Shown here: positions 12,437-31,093 of the stretch, one piece after another
Numbering within the stretch: the first letter of the stretch is position 1
Layout of the letters: each line of letters starts with the position of its first letter
NCBI RefSeq assembly: GCF_964355755.1
Contig: NC_092678.1
Coordinates: 953,922-1,017,921, forward strand
Direction: 5' to 3'
Length of the DNA: 64,000 nucleotides
Source of the DNA: Antedon mediterranea
Lineage: Eukaryota > Echinodermata > Crinoidea > Comatulida > Antedonidae
The notes under the pieces: generated by a model
What the model saw: the letters and a program-made list of their open reading frames with translations, nothing else
Databases searched by the model: none
What the model was told of the DNA's origin: nothing
Translations under genes and position numbers: made by a program

Positions 12437-13038
12437 TTATGTACGTAGCGTTTACGTTATGTACGTAGCGTTTACGTTATTTACGTTACGTTTCCAATCG
12501 CGCGATCCGTAATTGATTGTGCGTTCGCGTAACAAATGCGCTTTATGCAAATCAATATTATTATTATTTTGTTTTTACTTCAATACTCTTCGAACAGCAA
12601 TCAAAACTCTTCGACCATTGGATAGCAAACAACCCCTTTGTTATAGTAAACTTACAGCTGCTTCTCGTACGGTATCACATCTAGCCTCAAGATCTGCATA
12701 ACACAGATCTTCTCAACTGTATTCTTTATACGTGGAAAACAAAACTGAATCTATGTTGGCTGTTAACTACTTTCTAGATGGTGTTTTTGATAGCGGGGTG
12801 GATGTCCAGCTATGTGCTGTGGTTACTGGGCGTCCTTTGAGGTGTCTTGTTCAGTTGTGAATGAACGTGTTTGGCAAGTCAATTTGTAAACCAATCTCCA
12901 CAATGCTGTCTCACAAATACCATATCTTATTTACTACAGTGATAGTATATTACGTTTTAATGAATTTCATTTTTTTTCTGGATAGAATTATGATAGTAAA
13001 TATCCCAAATAAAAATTAAAAATGTAATTTTATGAAAC
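12437..13038. other. Intergenic, 3' flank of CFAP100
   Basis: Apart from two tandem copies of the 20-bp GTACGTAGC-type repeat at its start, nothing recognisable. It should include the CFAP100 3' untranslated region. Confidence 0.4.
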
Positions 13039-20081
<7,043 letters not shown>

Positions 20082-20949
20082 TTTACACTTTTTTATCTAG
20101 AAAAAAAAATTAAATCATGAACTGGCCCTCCTCATAGGCATATATTCATTTATGTATAAAACAAATAACATAGCCTATGCTATATATAGGCTATGCCTAC
20201 AGCATAGGGCCTACTACTACTACTAGCCTAGCTAGGCTAGCTAGAGGAGGGCCTAACTTACTATCTAACTAAACTAACACAGTAACAGGGAATAATTTCG
20301 CCAGTGTAGCATAGCAAAAAGCTATACAAAACAACCTTCTTGCTACACATTTCTACAATTGTGTAGCAAATATACTATAGAAAACTATGTTTCTCGACTC
20401 TCGACATCAGTTTTATTAGCAATATTGCTAAACAAAATTTTAAGAGGAAATTTTTCCCTGCTAAAAACTAAGCCCCTACTAACCTAACTTAACTAGCTAG
20501 TAGGCCTATAAAATATTACAATTTTAAAAGTGAAGTGTTATTTTATAATCGTGATTCCAATATAATATTAGAAATTCTAAGCATACTCAGTACTACTAGG
20601 CCTACCACACCACCAGGCCCAACGCAGCCAGCAGGCCAGGCAGGGAGCCGTACGGCCTCCCTCTCTCTCTCTGCTGAAATGAGGTTAGGGCCTGGCCTAG
20701 GGCTAGGCCTAGGCCTAGCTAAAACAGGCAAACGAAACGTCTTAGCCTAATGTATTTGAAAATGACATGATAGATTAAATAGTAATTAAGTATATATCAC
20801 CAGCAAACCACTGGCAGGCCTCCTACCGAATTTATTACCGTAAATAAAAAGTAAATAAGAATTTGTCAACAAACAAGTTTACCGCAGCGGCAGCAGAGCA
20901 TTTTGTTGCTTTGGAAACGATAATATTATATCTTATATTAATTAAGATA
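20082..20949. other. CFAP100 upstream region
   Basis: Start-proximal promoter region of CFAP100 (minus strand), rich in AGGCCTAG-type short repeats (around 20170-20240 and 20690-20720). No other gene seen. Confidence 0.45.
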
Positions 20950-21898
20950 TGAGGAGTACAGTACGGGAACCAGTGAACTAAACTACCAATAGAGGGGGTA
21001 GTGGTGTTTTTTGCTGCTATCATAATGGTTGAAAATCAAATTTTGTTACTTTACCTTACTAAATTAATTTGTTTAAAGCAAGTAGTGGTCTATCTATGAT
21101 AAGGTGCTAAGATACTAGTTTCATGAAGTATTTTTTAAGATTAATAAAGATGTATTAATAGGAAAATAGATTGTTTCTCCTATATGGGAGTACGGGAACC
21201 ATTGAACTATTTATGTGATAAACAATAGAGGGGGTAGTGGTGGTTTTTGCTGCTATCATAAATGGTTAAAAATCTAATTTTGTTATTTTACCTTACTAAA
21301 TTAATTTGTTTAAAGCAAGTAGGTGGTCTATCTATGATAAGGTGCTAAGATACTAGTTTAATGAAGTATTTTTTATGATTAATAAAGATGTATTAATAGG
21401 AAAATAGATTGTTTCTCCTATCTGGGAGTACGGGAACCATTGAACTATTTATGTGATAAACAATAGAGGGGGTAATGCTGTTTTTTGCTGTTATCATAAA
21501 TGGTTGAAAATCAAATTTTGTTACTTTACTTTACTAAATTAATTTGTTTAAAGTAAAGTAGTGGTCTATCTATGATAAGGTGCTAAGATACTAGTTTAAT
21601 GAAGTATTTTTTTATGATTAATAAAGATGTATTAATAGGAAAATAGATTATTTATCCTATAGGGGAGTACGGGAACCATTGAACTGGCAATGTGTTTAAC
21701 AATAGAGGGGATAGTTGTGTTTTTTGCGGCTATCATAATAATTGTTTATTATTTATTGACCTATACCTTACTAAATTAATTTGTTTAAAAGCAAGTAGTG
21801 CTCTATTATGAATAGATGCTATGGTACTAGTTTTAAATTAAGTATTTTATTAATAATAAAGGTATATTAGAAGCAAAATAGATTATTTATTAATATTA
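20950..21898. repeat. 239-bp satellite, four units, left block
   Basis: Units begin near 20960, 21190, 21429 and 21669 at ACGGGAACCA and share AATAGAGGGGGTAGTGGTG and TTGCTGCTATCATAA. The array is interrupted near 21899 by a LINE fragment and resumes at 31981, so both blocks were once contiguous. Confidence 0.92.
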
Positions 21899-21996
21899 TC
21901 TATTAACTGTTAGCATTGGCACGCCACAAGGGTCTGTTATCTCCCCAATGTTGTTTTCACTGTTCACCAGCAGTTTCAGAGCCAATTCAAATGAAT
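21899..21996 (+). mobile_element. LINE reverse-transcriptase fragment, left piece
   Basis: Codes for the RT palm motif IGTPQGSVISPMLFSLF and stops where the LTR element begins. The same reading resumes at 31094 on the far side of the palindrome. Strongly 5' truncated. Confidence 0.85.
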
Positions 21997-22243
21997 TGTA
22001 GTGCCGCTACACAGATGCTTAAGCGGAGCGCGTCGCTCTAAACACCTGGACGCGCTCCGCCGTGTGTATCTTGGAACGTCAAGTACGTTAGGGACACTTG
22101 AGAAGTCGACGACGGAAACTAAACCTATATTATTACTACTCACTCATTATTATCATACAAAGACTATTATAATGGTGAGTATTTTACGTTGTAGTCTTTT
22201 ATCGTAGTTAAGGAACTAAACCAAGAGACTAGCAATCTCTTTA
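21997..22243 (+). repeat. LTR, 5' of copy A
   Basis: Starts TGTAGTGCCGCTACACAGAT. Contains a strong 5' splice site AATG|GTGAGT at 22174/22175, a candidate donor for a subgenomic transcript. Ends CTCTTTA before the primer-binding-like site. Confidence 0.88.
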
Positions 22244-24380
22244 TTGGCGACGAGGATTAATTAAAATGAAACGCGATATTTTTCTGGCGAAATATGACGC
22301 CGAAAATACGCGAATCTGGACGTGCGTTGTTTATTTATTTACATTCAATGTATCGGCCCTCGCCAATTCATCACCGTCTCGAGGATAAGAACGTGAATGT
22401 TTCTTATAAGTTCATGTTCTCTCCGAGAGTTGGGGATGAATAGTAGATTAGGATTTATTATTTTTATTTTTTATATTTAATATTCGACGAATGAACGATT
22501 GGCCTATACTAGATGAAACTGTAGTATAAGAATATTATTATTCATGCTCGTGACATGAATTTCATGCTCGTGACATGAATGTTCACGCTCGTGACGTGAA
22601 TGGGTTTTGTATGTTAACCCGCTGGACTCGTGATTCCAGAACGAAACGACATGGCCCGTGTTTCATGTCCGATTTCGGAAAATATACGATTAGGTTAGGC
22701 TAGGAAGTATTAGTTATCATATTAGTGGGCCAGTTGTTTACGTCGTTCCTTCACTGGAAGTCGGCAGTGTTGGAAGAATTTATTTATTTATTTTATTAGT
22801 TTATCATGAACCGCAAAAATAAATTAAACCTTTGCCTTTTTTGAAAAAAAAAAAAATTTCATTAGAGGGAAGATGGTTGAAAATGTATTTAAGGTATACT
22901 GGTCAATTGTATTAGGCCTAGATCCTCCGAGTCTTGGGCGATAGTTTTTCGATATTGTTTCAGATCTCATCCAGGTCTTATTCCATTCGAACAAACTGCC
23001 GCGCAGTTCTTGGACATCATACGATTGGCTAGGCTACAGCAACCAATCATATCATTGCATTCGCATAGTCGCTACCTGAGAGGGTCGTGCAGCGCGAGCT
23101 GTGCACTATCCAGGGAATGAAAATGCAAGCGATGATGACGCGGTTACGTGCGTACTCTGATTGGTTGAGCAATGAAAGAATTCTATGTACTAATAGTTCT
23201 GATTGGCTATTTACTTTACGGAAACATCCTATTTTTAGAATACTATTTTTAGGATGTGGATGTGAGTTTTAGTTATACGCACGCCGGTACGCTCTGGCGA
23301 ATGCTCAGAATTCTATTATTACGCAGTTATTTACTGTTGGGTTGTAGTTGTTTTAGGAATCAATGAAGTGGACATTTATTTGAGATTATAAAGAATTTAT
23401 TATTAGCTTACATTGTGATATTGTTCTGTGTGTTCTTTCTAAATGTGTCTACTGTATTCATTGGTGACTAATTCAATCGAAAGATTCCAACGGTAAATTT
23501 AGTTCAGTCACAGTATAACTCGGTAATTCTGAACGAGTATACTAGAAGAAGGGCGAGTTTTATGGTAAACTAGTTCGCTCAATGTAAGAAGACTGAGGGC
23601 AATGATTCGAGGTCGGAACGAGTTCTTGCACGCGATCGGGAGACGTAACATGAGTTGCGGATCTAGATAGCTATGGCATCAACTACGTGCTTTATTCGGT
23701 GTTTGCTTATAACGAAGAAAGCACCGGCTCTGTTAAAAAAAAAAATAATAATGCGCCGACATCGGCGAAAATCATAAAAGGATAGTACTGACGAGGTCTT
23801 TGAAGGGTCTGATCTTGAAGTTAATCCTAATAATCAGGTGACTTCAAAGAATGCGTCGATTAGTTTTAACGGGAAGGAGGAGCAGTTATTCCTGACGTTA
23901 ACTCTGTGTCGAATGTAACCACGGATAGGTGGTTTAATTCCTGTTCCAACTACGGTACTCCTAATGGGGATATCTGAAATCGCGACTCTCATTATCCGGG
24001 CGATGACAACATGCGTTTCGATGAACGAGCTGGCGGCGAGTCCAATAGGTTTGTGCCTATGGAACGCGGTCGAGTTCCTTGGCGATCAATAAATCGTCAA
24101 GGGGGACGCAACAGATCGAGAGTCCGAACGACGGTATCCTAATCGAGGTCGTAGAATGGGAATGTCGCCACAGGGGTACATCGACGGTAATCGCTATAAA
24201 CGCTACTCGGACGATGTCGGTCAAGTTCGGACTGATTGTCGAGGTTTCGATTACAATGATCGAGATCGCGGTAATGAGGACAATACGAACGAGTACGTCC
24301 GAAGAGAGAGTAATGGCGGAAGTTTCGGACGTGATCCGCGCTGAGTTCATTATGTGGATAGGGACCACTTGCGTGGTTGA

Positions 24381-24632
24381 TACGGTCATAATGAAGAATG
24401 GCGAGGTGAGCGTCGGAAAAGACTACTTTTCCGCCCTCAGAGAAACCTGGAATTTTTCGGTCAAAATGACTGGTACATTTTCTGGGATAGATTTGAGGGG
24501 TATGCCCGAATTAGTGGATGGAACCTGGCGGAGAAGAAGGAGGCTTTTCACTTAGGTAAGAAGGGGAAAGCAGCCATGTACTACTTACGTTGTACATTCT
24601 TCACGGCAGTGACATCACAAATAACTCGGTAA
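24381..24632 (+). pseudogene. Gag capsid-like remnant in copy A
   Basis: One frame encodes FFGQNDWYIFWDRFEGYARI, then GKAAMYYL, the N-terminal capsid pattern of Ty3/gypsy Gag (FxGxxDWxxFWxxFE). It is closed by stops on both sides. An Arg/Gly/Asp-rich segment at 24000-24344 may be further gag-derived sequence. Confidence 0.7.
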
Positions 24633-24783
24633 CTAGCTCTGAAGAGATGTTGGAACTCCTCTGGCGGAAACGATGATCACTATTTGTTACAGGCGCCAGA
24701 GTTTTCGTCCCAACAATTTGTAATCGAGGGGTAGAAATACTATCTTGTACTAAACTTGTGTTTTGCCTCTTAATGTTTTACAG

Positions 24784-26013
24784 ATGGATAACTGCACTAC
24801 TTCCGATCGAGTACCGGTGGAGGAGGAATTGTTCCTGCTGCAGGTGGAAGACTTCCCGCCGTTGGGCAAACCAGCTGCGAAACGAAAGTCTCCACCTTCA
24901 CCTACTGGATTGGAAGAAGATGATGTGGCGATGGAGGTCGGGGACCCAGATCCGCCAGTAGTTGAGGGCAGAGAGACGCCAGAGGTCTTGGCAGGATCGC
25001 CGGAGAGGCCAAAGTCCCCCTCCATTTTTCGTAAAGAGTTGCTTCCCGCCGCGCCAGCCGTGAAGGTATGGCGAACTCCAGGAAGTAAGGAGTCGGACTT
25101 TGCGTGCCGAGACGTCCGTCTCGTTGGTACGGCGACCAGTGCTGTTCCACCTAGTGCTGGGGCGGTACCAAAAGTTAAATCTCAGAGAAAGGCCGACAAA
25201 CGGTCGAAAGACAACAAAAGACCTCATCCTGAAGGCGGTCAGATGGAATCGGGTAAACGGTCACGTCGGGCATTCCTGTGTCCAGTGGCAGGATGTGGCC
25301 GGGTGCCCGAAAACCCAAAACAACACCTGGCGCACCACATACCGCCATTCATGACGGAAACATCGCCGGAGGTATCGTCGACCACCTCATCTCGGCGCTG
25401 GAGTTTCATCCAGGAGTTAGTGAAACTCGTTCCGGAGTGCGGCGGGAGTGTCACCAAGGCGGTAGCACTTTTCAACGCCGAGGGGAGAATCCAGCCTGGA
25501 TTCTTCTTCACCAAATCTCTAAGGAAGATGATGGAGTCGATGGGCGAGGCGGCGGGGCTCGAGATGCCCGAGTCGAACACTCTATCGCCGTTAGTGTCAC
25601 CGCTGGGTCTGCTCCACACTCGGTGTCTCCTTTTCCTGGTGGCGAGAGCCACTAGGGATAATAAGGGGGCATTTGTGGAGCTGTGCCAGAGGTATGGTAG
25701 GCCTACCTCGGCGGAGCCCAGACGCCGTCGATTTCCCAAGCCAGCTGGACCACTACGTCAACGGACCGGACCATCATCACGCCAAGCACGGTGGCAACCG
25801 AACGTGGAAAACAACATCCATTCACCCACGCCACTGTTATGCCAGTTAAGGCGGGCCGACAGAGTTGCTCTGCGGTCGGCATTCAATGCCAATCGGGAGG
25901 TGGTGGAGCGTTTGGCTCAGCCGGGAAGTGGCCAGCTGAGGGCAGCGGCGGTTAGGATGTTGGAGGGATTCTTGGAAAACCTCCACTTCCACGCCCAGTT
26001 TGCCTATGAATAG
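24784..26013 (+). CDS. Unidentified 409-residue ORF of the LTR element, copy A
   Basis: Not recognised as gag or pol. It starts at ATG 24784, preceded directly by an acceptor-like tract ending TTAATGTTTTACAG. This start is preferred over upstream in-frame codons that are not ATG. The N-terminal third is acidic and Pro-rich. A basic stretch around KADKRSKDNKR may act as a nuclear signal. It is followed by an atypical zinc-finger pattern CPVAGC-x9-HxxHH. The C-terminal half is helical, with Arg/Pro-rich QRYGRPTSAEPRRRR. It sits where pol or env would lie, just upstream of the polypurine tract. Copy B keeps it intact with few changes, which suggests recent function or youth. Function unknown. 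Confidence 0.75.
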   Translation: MDNCTTSDRVPVEEELFLLQVEDFPPLGKPAAKRKSPPSPTGLEEDDVAMEVGDPDPPVVEGRETPEVLAGSPERPKSPSIFRKELLPAAPAVKVWRTPGSKESDFACRDVRLVGTATSAVPPSAGAVPKVKSQRKADKRSKDNKRPHPEGGQMESGKRSRRAFLCPVAGCGRVPENPKQHLAHHIPPFMTETSPEVSSTTSSRRWSFIQELVKLVPECGGSVTKAVALFNAEGRIQPGFFFTKSLRKMMESMGEAAGLEMPESNTLSPLVSPLGLLHTRCLLFLVARATRDNKGAFVELCQRYGRPTSAEPRRRRFPKPAGPLRQRTGPSSRQARWQPNVENNIHSPTPLLCQLRRADRVALRSAFNANREVVERLAQPGSGQLRAAAVRMLEGFLENLHFHAQFAYE

Positions 26014-26286
26014 GTTAAAAAAAAAAAAAACAAAAAAAAAATCCAAGACCAAATTAATGAAAATTTATTTAAAGTAATTTTAAAATTAATTCCAATTAGT
26101 TCATTTTTTTAAACAAAATTCTTATCGGGTTCTTGGTAGTTTCTTTTTCTGGAATTCTATGTATGTATGTTGTGTTATTGTTGTGTTTAAAAAAAAGAAA
26201 AAAAAAAAAAGAAAAATGAAGTGGAAGAAAAGAAAGAAAGAGCAAGTACGTGTGTAGAAGAACAAGAGGGAAGACAAAAGAAATAA

Positions 26287-26298
26287 AACAAGGAGGAA
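26287..26298 (+). promoter_or_regulatory. Polypurine tract of LTR copy A
   Basis: AACAAGGAGGAA immediately precedes the 3' LTR, the expected plus-strand primer position in LTR retrotransposons. Confidence 0.7.
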
Positions 26299-26543
26299 TG
26301 TAGTGCCGCTACACAGATGCTTAAGCGGAGCGCGTCGCTCTAAACACCTGGACGCGCTCCGCCGTGTGTATCTTGGAACGTCAAGTACGTTAGGGACACT
26401 TGAGAAGTCGACGACGGAAACTAAACCTATATTATTACTACTCACTCATTATTATCATACAAAGACTATTATAATGGTGAGTATTTTACGTTGTAGTCTT
26501 TTATCGTAGTTAAGGAACTAAACCAAGAGACTAGCAATCTCTT
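26299..26543 (+). repeat. LTR, 3' of copy A
   Basis: Appears identical to the 5' LTR but stops at CAATCTCTT, a few bases short of the 5' LTR end, at the palindrome centre. Confidence 0.88.
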
Positions 26544-26544
26544 A

Positions 26545-26789
26545 AAGAGATTGCTAGTCTCTTGGTTTAGTTCCTTAACTACGATAAAAGACTACAACGT
26601 AAAATACTCACCATTATAATAGTCTTTGTATGATAATAATGAGTGAGTAGTAATAATATAGGTTTAGTTTCCGTCGTCGACTTCTCAAGTGTCCCAAACG
26701 TACTTGACGTTCCAAGATACGCACGGCGGAGCGCGTCCAGGTGTTTAGAACGACGCGCTCCGCTTAAGCATCTGTGTAGCGGCACTACA
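26545..26789 (-). repeat. LTR, 3' of copy B
   Basis: Differs from the other LTRs at about three places (for example GTCCCAAACG in place of GTCCCTAACG). Abuts the 3' LTR of copy A at the palindrome centre. Confidence 0.88.
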
Positions 26790-27040
26790 TTCCTCCTTGT
26801 TTTATTTCTTTTGTCTTCCCTCTTGTTCTTCTACACACGTACTTGCTCTTTCTTTCTTTTCTTCCACTTCATTTTTCTTCTTTTTTTTTTTTTTTTAAAC
26901 ACAACAATAACACAACATACATACATAGAATTCCAGAAAAAGAAACTACCAAGAACCCGATAAGAATTTTGTTTAAAAAAATGAACTAATTGGAATTAAT
27001 TTTAAAATTAATTTAAATAAATTTTCATTAATTTGGTCTT

Positions 27041-27082
<42 letters not shown>

Positions 27083-27083
<1 letters not shown>

Positions 27084-28312
27084 TATTCATAGGCAAACTG
27101 GGCGTGGAAGTGGAGGTTTTCCAAGAATCCCTCCAACATCCTAACCGCCGCTGCCCTCAGCTGGCCACTTCCCGGCTGAGCCGAACGCTCCACCACCTCC
27201 CGATTGGCATTGAATGCCGACCGCAGAGCAACTCTGTCGGCCCGCCTTAACTGGCATAACAGTGGCGTGGGTGAATGGATGTTGTTTTCCACGTTCGGTT
27301 GCCACCGTGCTTGGCGTGATGATGGTCCGGTCCGTTGACGTAGTGGTCCAGTTGGCTTAGGAAATCGACGGCGTCTGGGCTCCGCCGAGGTAGGCCTACC
27401 ATACCTCTGGCACAGCTCCACAAATGCCCCCTTATTATCCCTAGTGGCTCTCGCCACCAGGAAAAGGAGACACCGAGTGTGGAGCAGACCCAGCGGTGAC
27501 ACTAACGGCGATAGAGTGTTCGACTCGGGCATCTCGAGCCCCGCCGCCTCGCCCATCGACTCCATCATCTTCCTTAGAGATTTGGTGAAGAAGAATCCAG
27601 GCTGGATTCTCCCCTCGGCGTTGAAAAGTGCTACCGCCTTGGTGACACTCCCGCCGCACTCCGGAACGAGTTTCACTAACTCCTGGATGAAACTCCAGCG
27701 CCGAGATGAGGTGGTCGACGATACCTCCGGCGATGTTTCCGTCATGAATGGCGGTATGTGGTGCGTCAGGTGTTGTTTTGGGTTTTCGGGCACCCGGCCA
27801 CATCCTGCCACTGGACACAGGAATGCCCGACGTGACCGCTTACCCGATTCCCTCTGACCGCCTTCAGGATGAGGTCTTTTGTTGTCTTTCGACCGTTTGT
27901 CGGCCTTTCCCTGAGATTTAACTTTTGGTACCGCCCCAGCACTAGGTGGAACAGCACTGGTCGCCGTACCAACGAGACGGACGTCTCGGCACGCAAAGTC
28001 CGACTCCTTACTTCCCGGAGTTCGCCATACCTTCACGGCTGGCGCGGCGGGAAGCAACTCTTTACGAAAAATGGAGGGGGACTTTGGCCTCTCCGGCGAT
28101 CCTGCCAAGACCTCTGGCGTCTCTCTGCCCTCAACTACTGGCGGATCTAGGTCCCCGACCTCCATCGCCACATCATCTTCTTCCAATCCAGTAGGTGAAG
28201 GTGGAGACTTTCGTTTCGCAGCTGGTTTGCCCAACGGCGGGAAGTCTTCCACCTGCAGCAGGAACAATTCCTCCTCCACCGTTACTCGATCGGAAGTAGT
28301 GCAGTTATCCAT
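27083..28312 (-). CDS. Unidentified 409-residue ORF of the LTR element, copy B
   Basis: Homologue of the ORF at 24784-26013, full length and without stops. The acceptor-like sequence before the ATG and the CPVAGC...HxxHH finger are kept (QHLTHH in place of QHLAHH). Roughly eight residue differences are seen against copy A. Function unknown. Confidence 0.75.
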
Positions 28313-28463
28313 CTGTAAAACATTAAGAGGCAAAACACAAGTTTAGTACAAGATAGTATTTCTACCCCTCGATTACAAATTGTTGGGACGAAAACTCTGG
28401 CGCCTGTAACAAATAGTGATCATCGTTTCCGCCAGAGGAGTTCCAACATCTCTTCAGAGCTAG

Positions 28464-28715
28464 TTATCGAGTTATTTGTGATGTCACTGCCGTGAAGAAT
28501 GTACAACGTAAGTAGTACATGGCTGCTTTCCCCTTCTTACCTAAGTGAAAAGCCTCCTTCTTCTCCGCCAGGTTCCATCCACTAATTCAGGCATACCCCT
28601 CAAATCTATCCCAGAAAATGTACCAGTCATTTTGACCGAAAAATTCCAGGTTTCTCTGAGGGCGGAAAGGTAGTCTTTTCCGACGCTCACCTCGCCATTC
28701 TTCATTATGACCGTA
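28464..28715 (-). pseudogene. Gag capsid-like remnant in copy B
   Basis: Mirror counterpart of 24381-24632, with the same FW..FE capsid pattern and the same terminal stop codon. Confidence 0.6.
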
Positions 28716-30846
28716 TCAACCACGCAAGTGGTCCTTATTCACATAATGAACTCAGCGCGGATCACGTCCGAAACTTCCGCCATTACTCTCTCTTCGGACG
28801 TACTCGTTCGTATTGTCCTCATTACCGCGATCTCGATCATTGTAATCGAAACCTCGACAATCAGTCCGAACTTGACCGACATCGTCCGAGTAGCGTTTAT
28901 AGCGATTACCGTCGATGTACCCCCGTGGCGACATTCCCATTCTACTACCCCGATTTAGGATACCGTCGTTCAGGCTCTCAATCTCTTGCGTCCCCTTGGC
29001 GATTTATTGATCGCCAAGGAACTCGACCGCGTTCCATAGGCACAAACCTATTGGACTCGCCGCCAGTTCGTTCATCGAAACGCATGTTGTCATCGCCCGG
29101 ATAATGAGAGTCGCGATTTCAGATATCCCCATTAGGAGTACCGTAGTTGGAACAGGAATTAAACCGCCTATCCGTGGTTACATTCGACACAGAGTTAACG
29201 TCAGGAATAACTGCTCCTCCTCCCCGTTAAAACTAATCGACGCATTCTTTGAAGTCACCTGATTATTAGGATTAACTTCAAGATCAGACCCTTCAAAGAC
29301 CTCGTCAGTACTATCCTTTTATGATTTTCGCCGATGTCGGCGCATTATTATTATTTTTTTTTTTTTTAACAGAGCCGGTGCTTTCTTCGTTATAAGCAAA
29401 CACCGAATAAAGCACGTAGTTGATGCCATATAGCTATCTAGATCCGCAACTAATGTTACGTCTCCCGATCACGTGCAAGAACTCGTTCCGACCTCCAACC
29501 ATTTCCCTCAGTCTTCTTACATTGAGCGAACTAGTTTACCATAAAACTCGCCCTTCTTCTAGTATACTCGTTCAGAATTACCGAGTTATACTGTGACTGA
29601 ACTAAATTTACCGTTGGAATCTTTCGATTGAATTAGTCACCAATGAATATAGTAGGCACATTTAGAAAGAACACACAGAACAATATCACAATGTAAGCTA
29701 ATAATAAATTCTTTATAATCTCAAATAAATGTCCACTTCATTGATTCCTAAAACAACTACAACCCAACAGTAAATAATCGCGTAATAATAGAATTATGAG
29801 CATTCGCCTGAGCGTACCGGCGTGCGTATAACTAAAACTCACATCCACATCCTAAAAATAGTATTCTAAAAATAGGATGTTTCCGTAAAGTAAATAGCCA
29901 ATCAGAAACTATTAGTACATAGAATTCTTTCATTGCTCAACCAATCAGAGTACGCACGTAACCGCGTCATCATCGCTTGCATTTTCATTCCCTGGATAGT
30001 GCACAGCTCGCGCTGCACGACCCTCTCAGGTAGCGACTATGCGAATGCAATGATATGATTGGTTGCTGTAGCCTAGCCAATCGTATGATGTCCAAGAACT
30101 GCGCGGCAGTTTGTTCGAATGGAATAAGACCTGGATGAGATCTGAAACAATATCGAAAAACTATCGCCCAAGACTCGAAGGATCTAGGCCTAATACAATT
30201 GACCAGTATATTTTCAACCATCTTCCCTCTAATGAAATTTTTTTTTTTTTTTCAAAAAAGGCAAAGGTTTAATTTATTTTTGCGGTTCATGATAAACTAA
30301 TAAAATAAATAAATAAATTCTTCCAACACTGCCGACTTCCAGTGAAGGAACGACGTAAACAACTGGCCCACTAATATGATAACTAATACTTCCTAGCCTA
30401 ACCTAATCGTATATTTTCCGAAATCGGACATGAAACACGGGCCATGTCGTTTCGTTCTGGAATCACGAGTCCAGCGGGTTAACATACAAAACCCATTCAC
30501 GTCACGAGCGTGAACATTCATGTCACGAGCATGAAATTCATGTCACGAGCATGAATAATAATATTCTTATACTACAGTTTCATCTAGTATAGGCCAATCG
30601 TTCATTCGTCGAATATTAAATATAAAAAATAAAAATAATAAATCCTAATCTACTATTCATCCCCAACTCTCGGAGAGAACATGAACTTATAAGAAACATT
30701 CACGTTCTTATCCTCGAGACGGTGATGAATTGGCGAGGGCCGATACATTGAATGTAAATATAAACAACGCACGTCCAGATTCGCGTATTTTCGGCGTCAT
30801 ATTTCGCCAGAAAAATATCGCGTTTAATTTTAATCCTCGTCGCCAA

Positions 30847-31093
30847 TAAAGAGATTGCTAGTCTCTTGGTTTAGTTCCTTAACTACGATAAAAGACTACA
30901 ACGTAAAATACTCACCATTGTAATAGTCTTTGTATGATAATAATAAGTGAGTAGTAATAATATAGGTTTAGTTTCCGTCGTCGACTTCTCAAGTGTCCCT
31001 AACGTACTTGACGTTCCAAGATACACACGGCGGAGCGCGTCCAGGTGTTTAGAGCGACGCGCTCCGCTTAAGCATCTGTGTAGCGGCACTACA
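30847..31093 (-). repeat. LTR, 5' of copy B
   Basis: About two differences from the copy A LTRs. In this LTR the donor-like ATGGTGAGT is preserved, with an upstream A to C change on the minus strand. Its outer end joins the right LINE piece. Confidence 0.88.

Larger units (their letters stand above)
21997..26544 (+). mobile_element. Non-autonomous Ty3/gypsy-type LTR retrotransposon, copy A
   Basis: The order is: 5' LTR (21997-22243), a primer-binding-like TTGGCGACGAGGATTAA directly after it, a decayed gag region, an ORF at 24784-26013, a polypurine tract AACAAGGAGGAA (ending 26298), and the 3' LTR (26299-26543). The LTRs look identical over 245 bp, so the insertion is young. No protease, RT, RNase H or integrase motif is visible in the 4 kb interior, so mobility would need proteins supplied in trans. 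Confidence 0.9.
21997..31093. repeat. 9.1-kb near-perfect palindrome of two LTR retrotransposons
   Basis: Two arms of about 4548 bp are inverted around a centre at 26544-26545, where the two 3' LTRs abut at CAATCTCTTAAAGAGATTG. The outer ends are both TGTAGTGCCGCTACACAGAT. Arms are collinear and differ by scattered substitutions (about eight amino acids in the 409-residue ORF) and poly-A lengths. No target-site duplication is visible at the outer ends (ATGAAT on the left, CTCTTT on the right). Confidence 0.95.
26545..31093 (-). mobile_element. Non-autonomous Ty3/gypsy-type LTR retrotransposon, copy B (inverted)
   Basis: Same structure as copy A on the opposite strand: 3' LTR 26545-26789, ORF 27083-28312, gag remnant near 28464-28715, primer-binding-like site at about 30830-30846 and 5' LTR 30847-31093. 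Its two LTRs differ at about five positions, so it looks older than copy A. A poly-T run of about 35 bases near 27045-27079 (the ORF 3' side) is longer than in copy A. Confidence 0.9.

Noticed and set aside
22001-22207. 68-codon frame repeated in all four LTRs
   Set aside because: It lies inside the LTR and reads across the candidate splice donor; conserved only because the LTRs are copies.
25239-25739. Long antisense frames over the 409-residue ORF (also in copy B)
   Set aside because: GC-rich coding DNA with biased third positions commonly leaves the opposite strand open; the plus-strand ORF has the ATG, acceptor and polypurine-tract context.
26530-26560. Palindrome centre as a simple cloning or assembly hairpin artefact
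   Set aside because: Arms differ at many sites and copy B has diverged LTRs, so a single-molecule fold-back of one element is unlikely; a mis-join of two loci is still possible and is noted in the finding.
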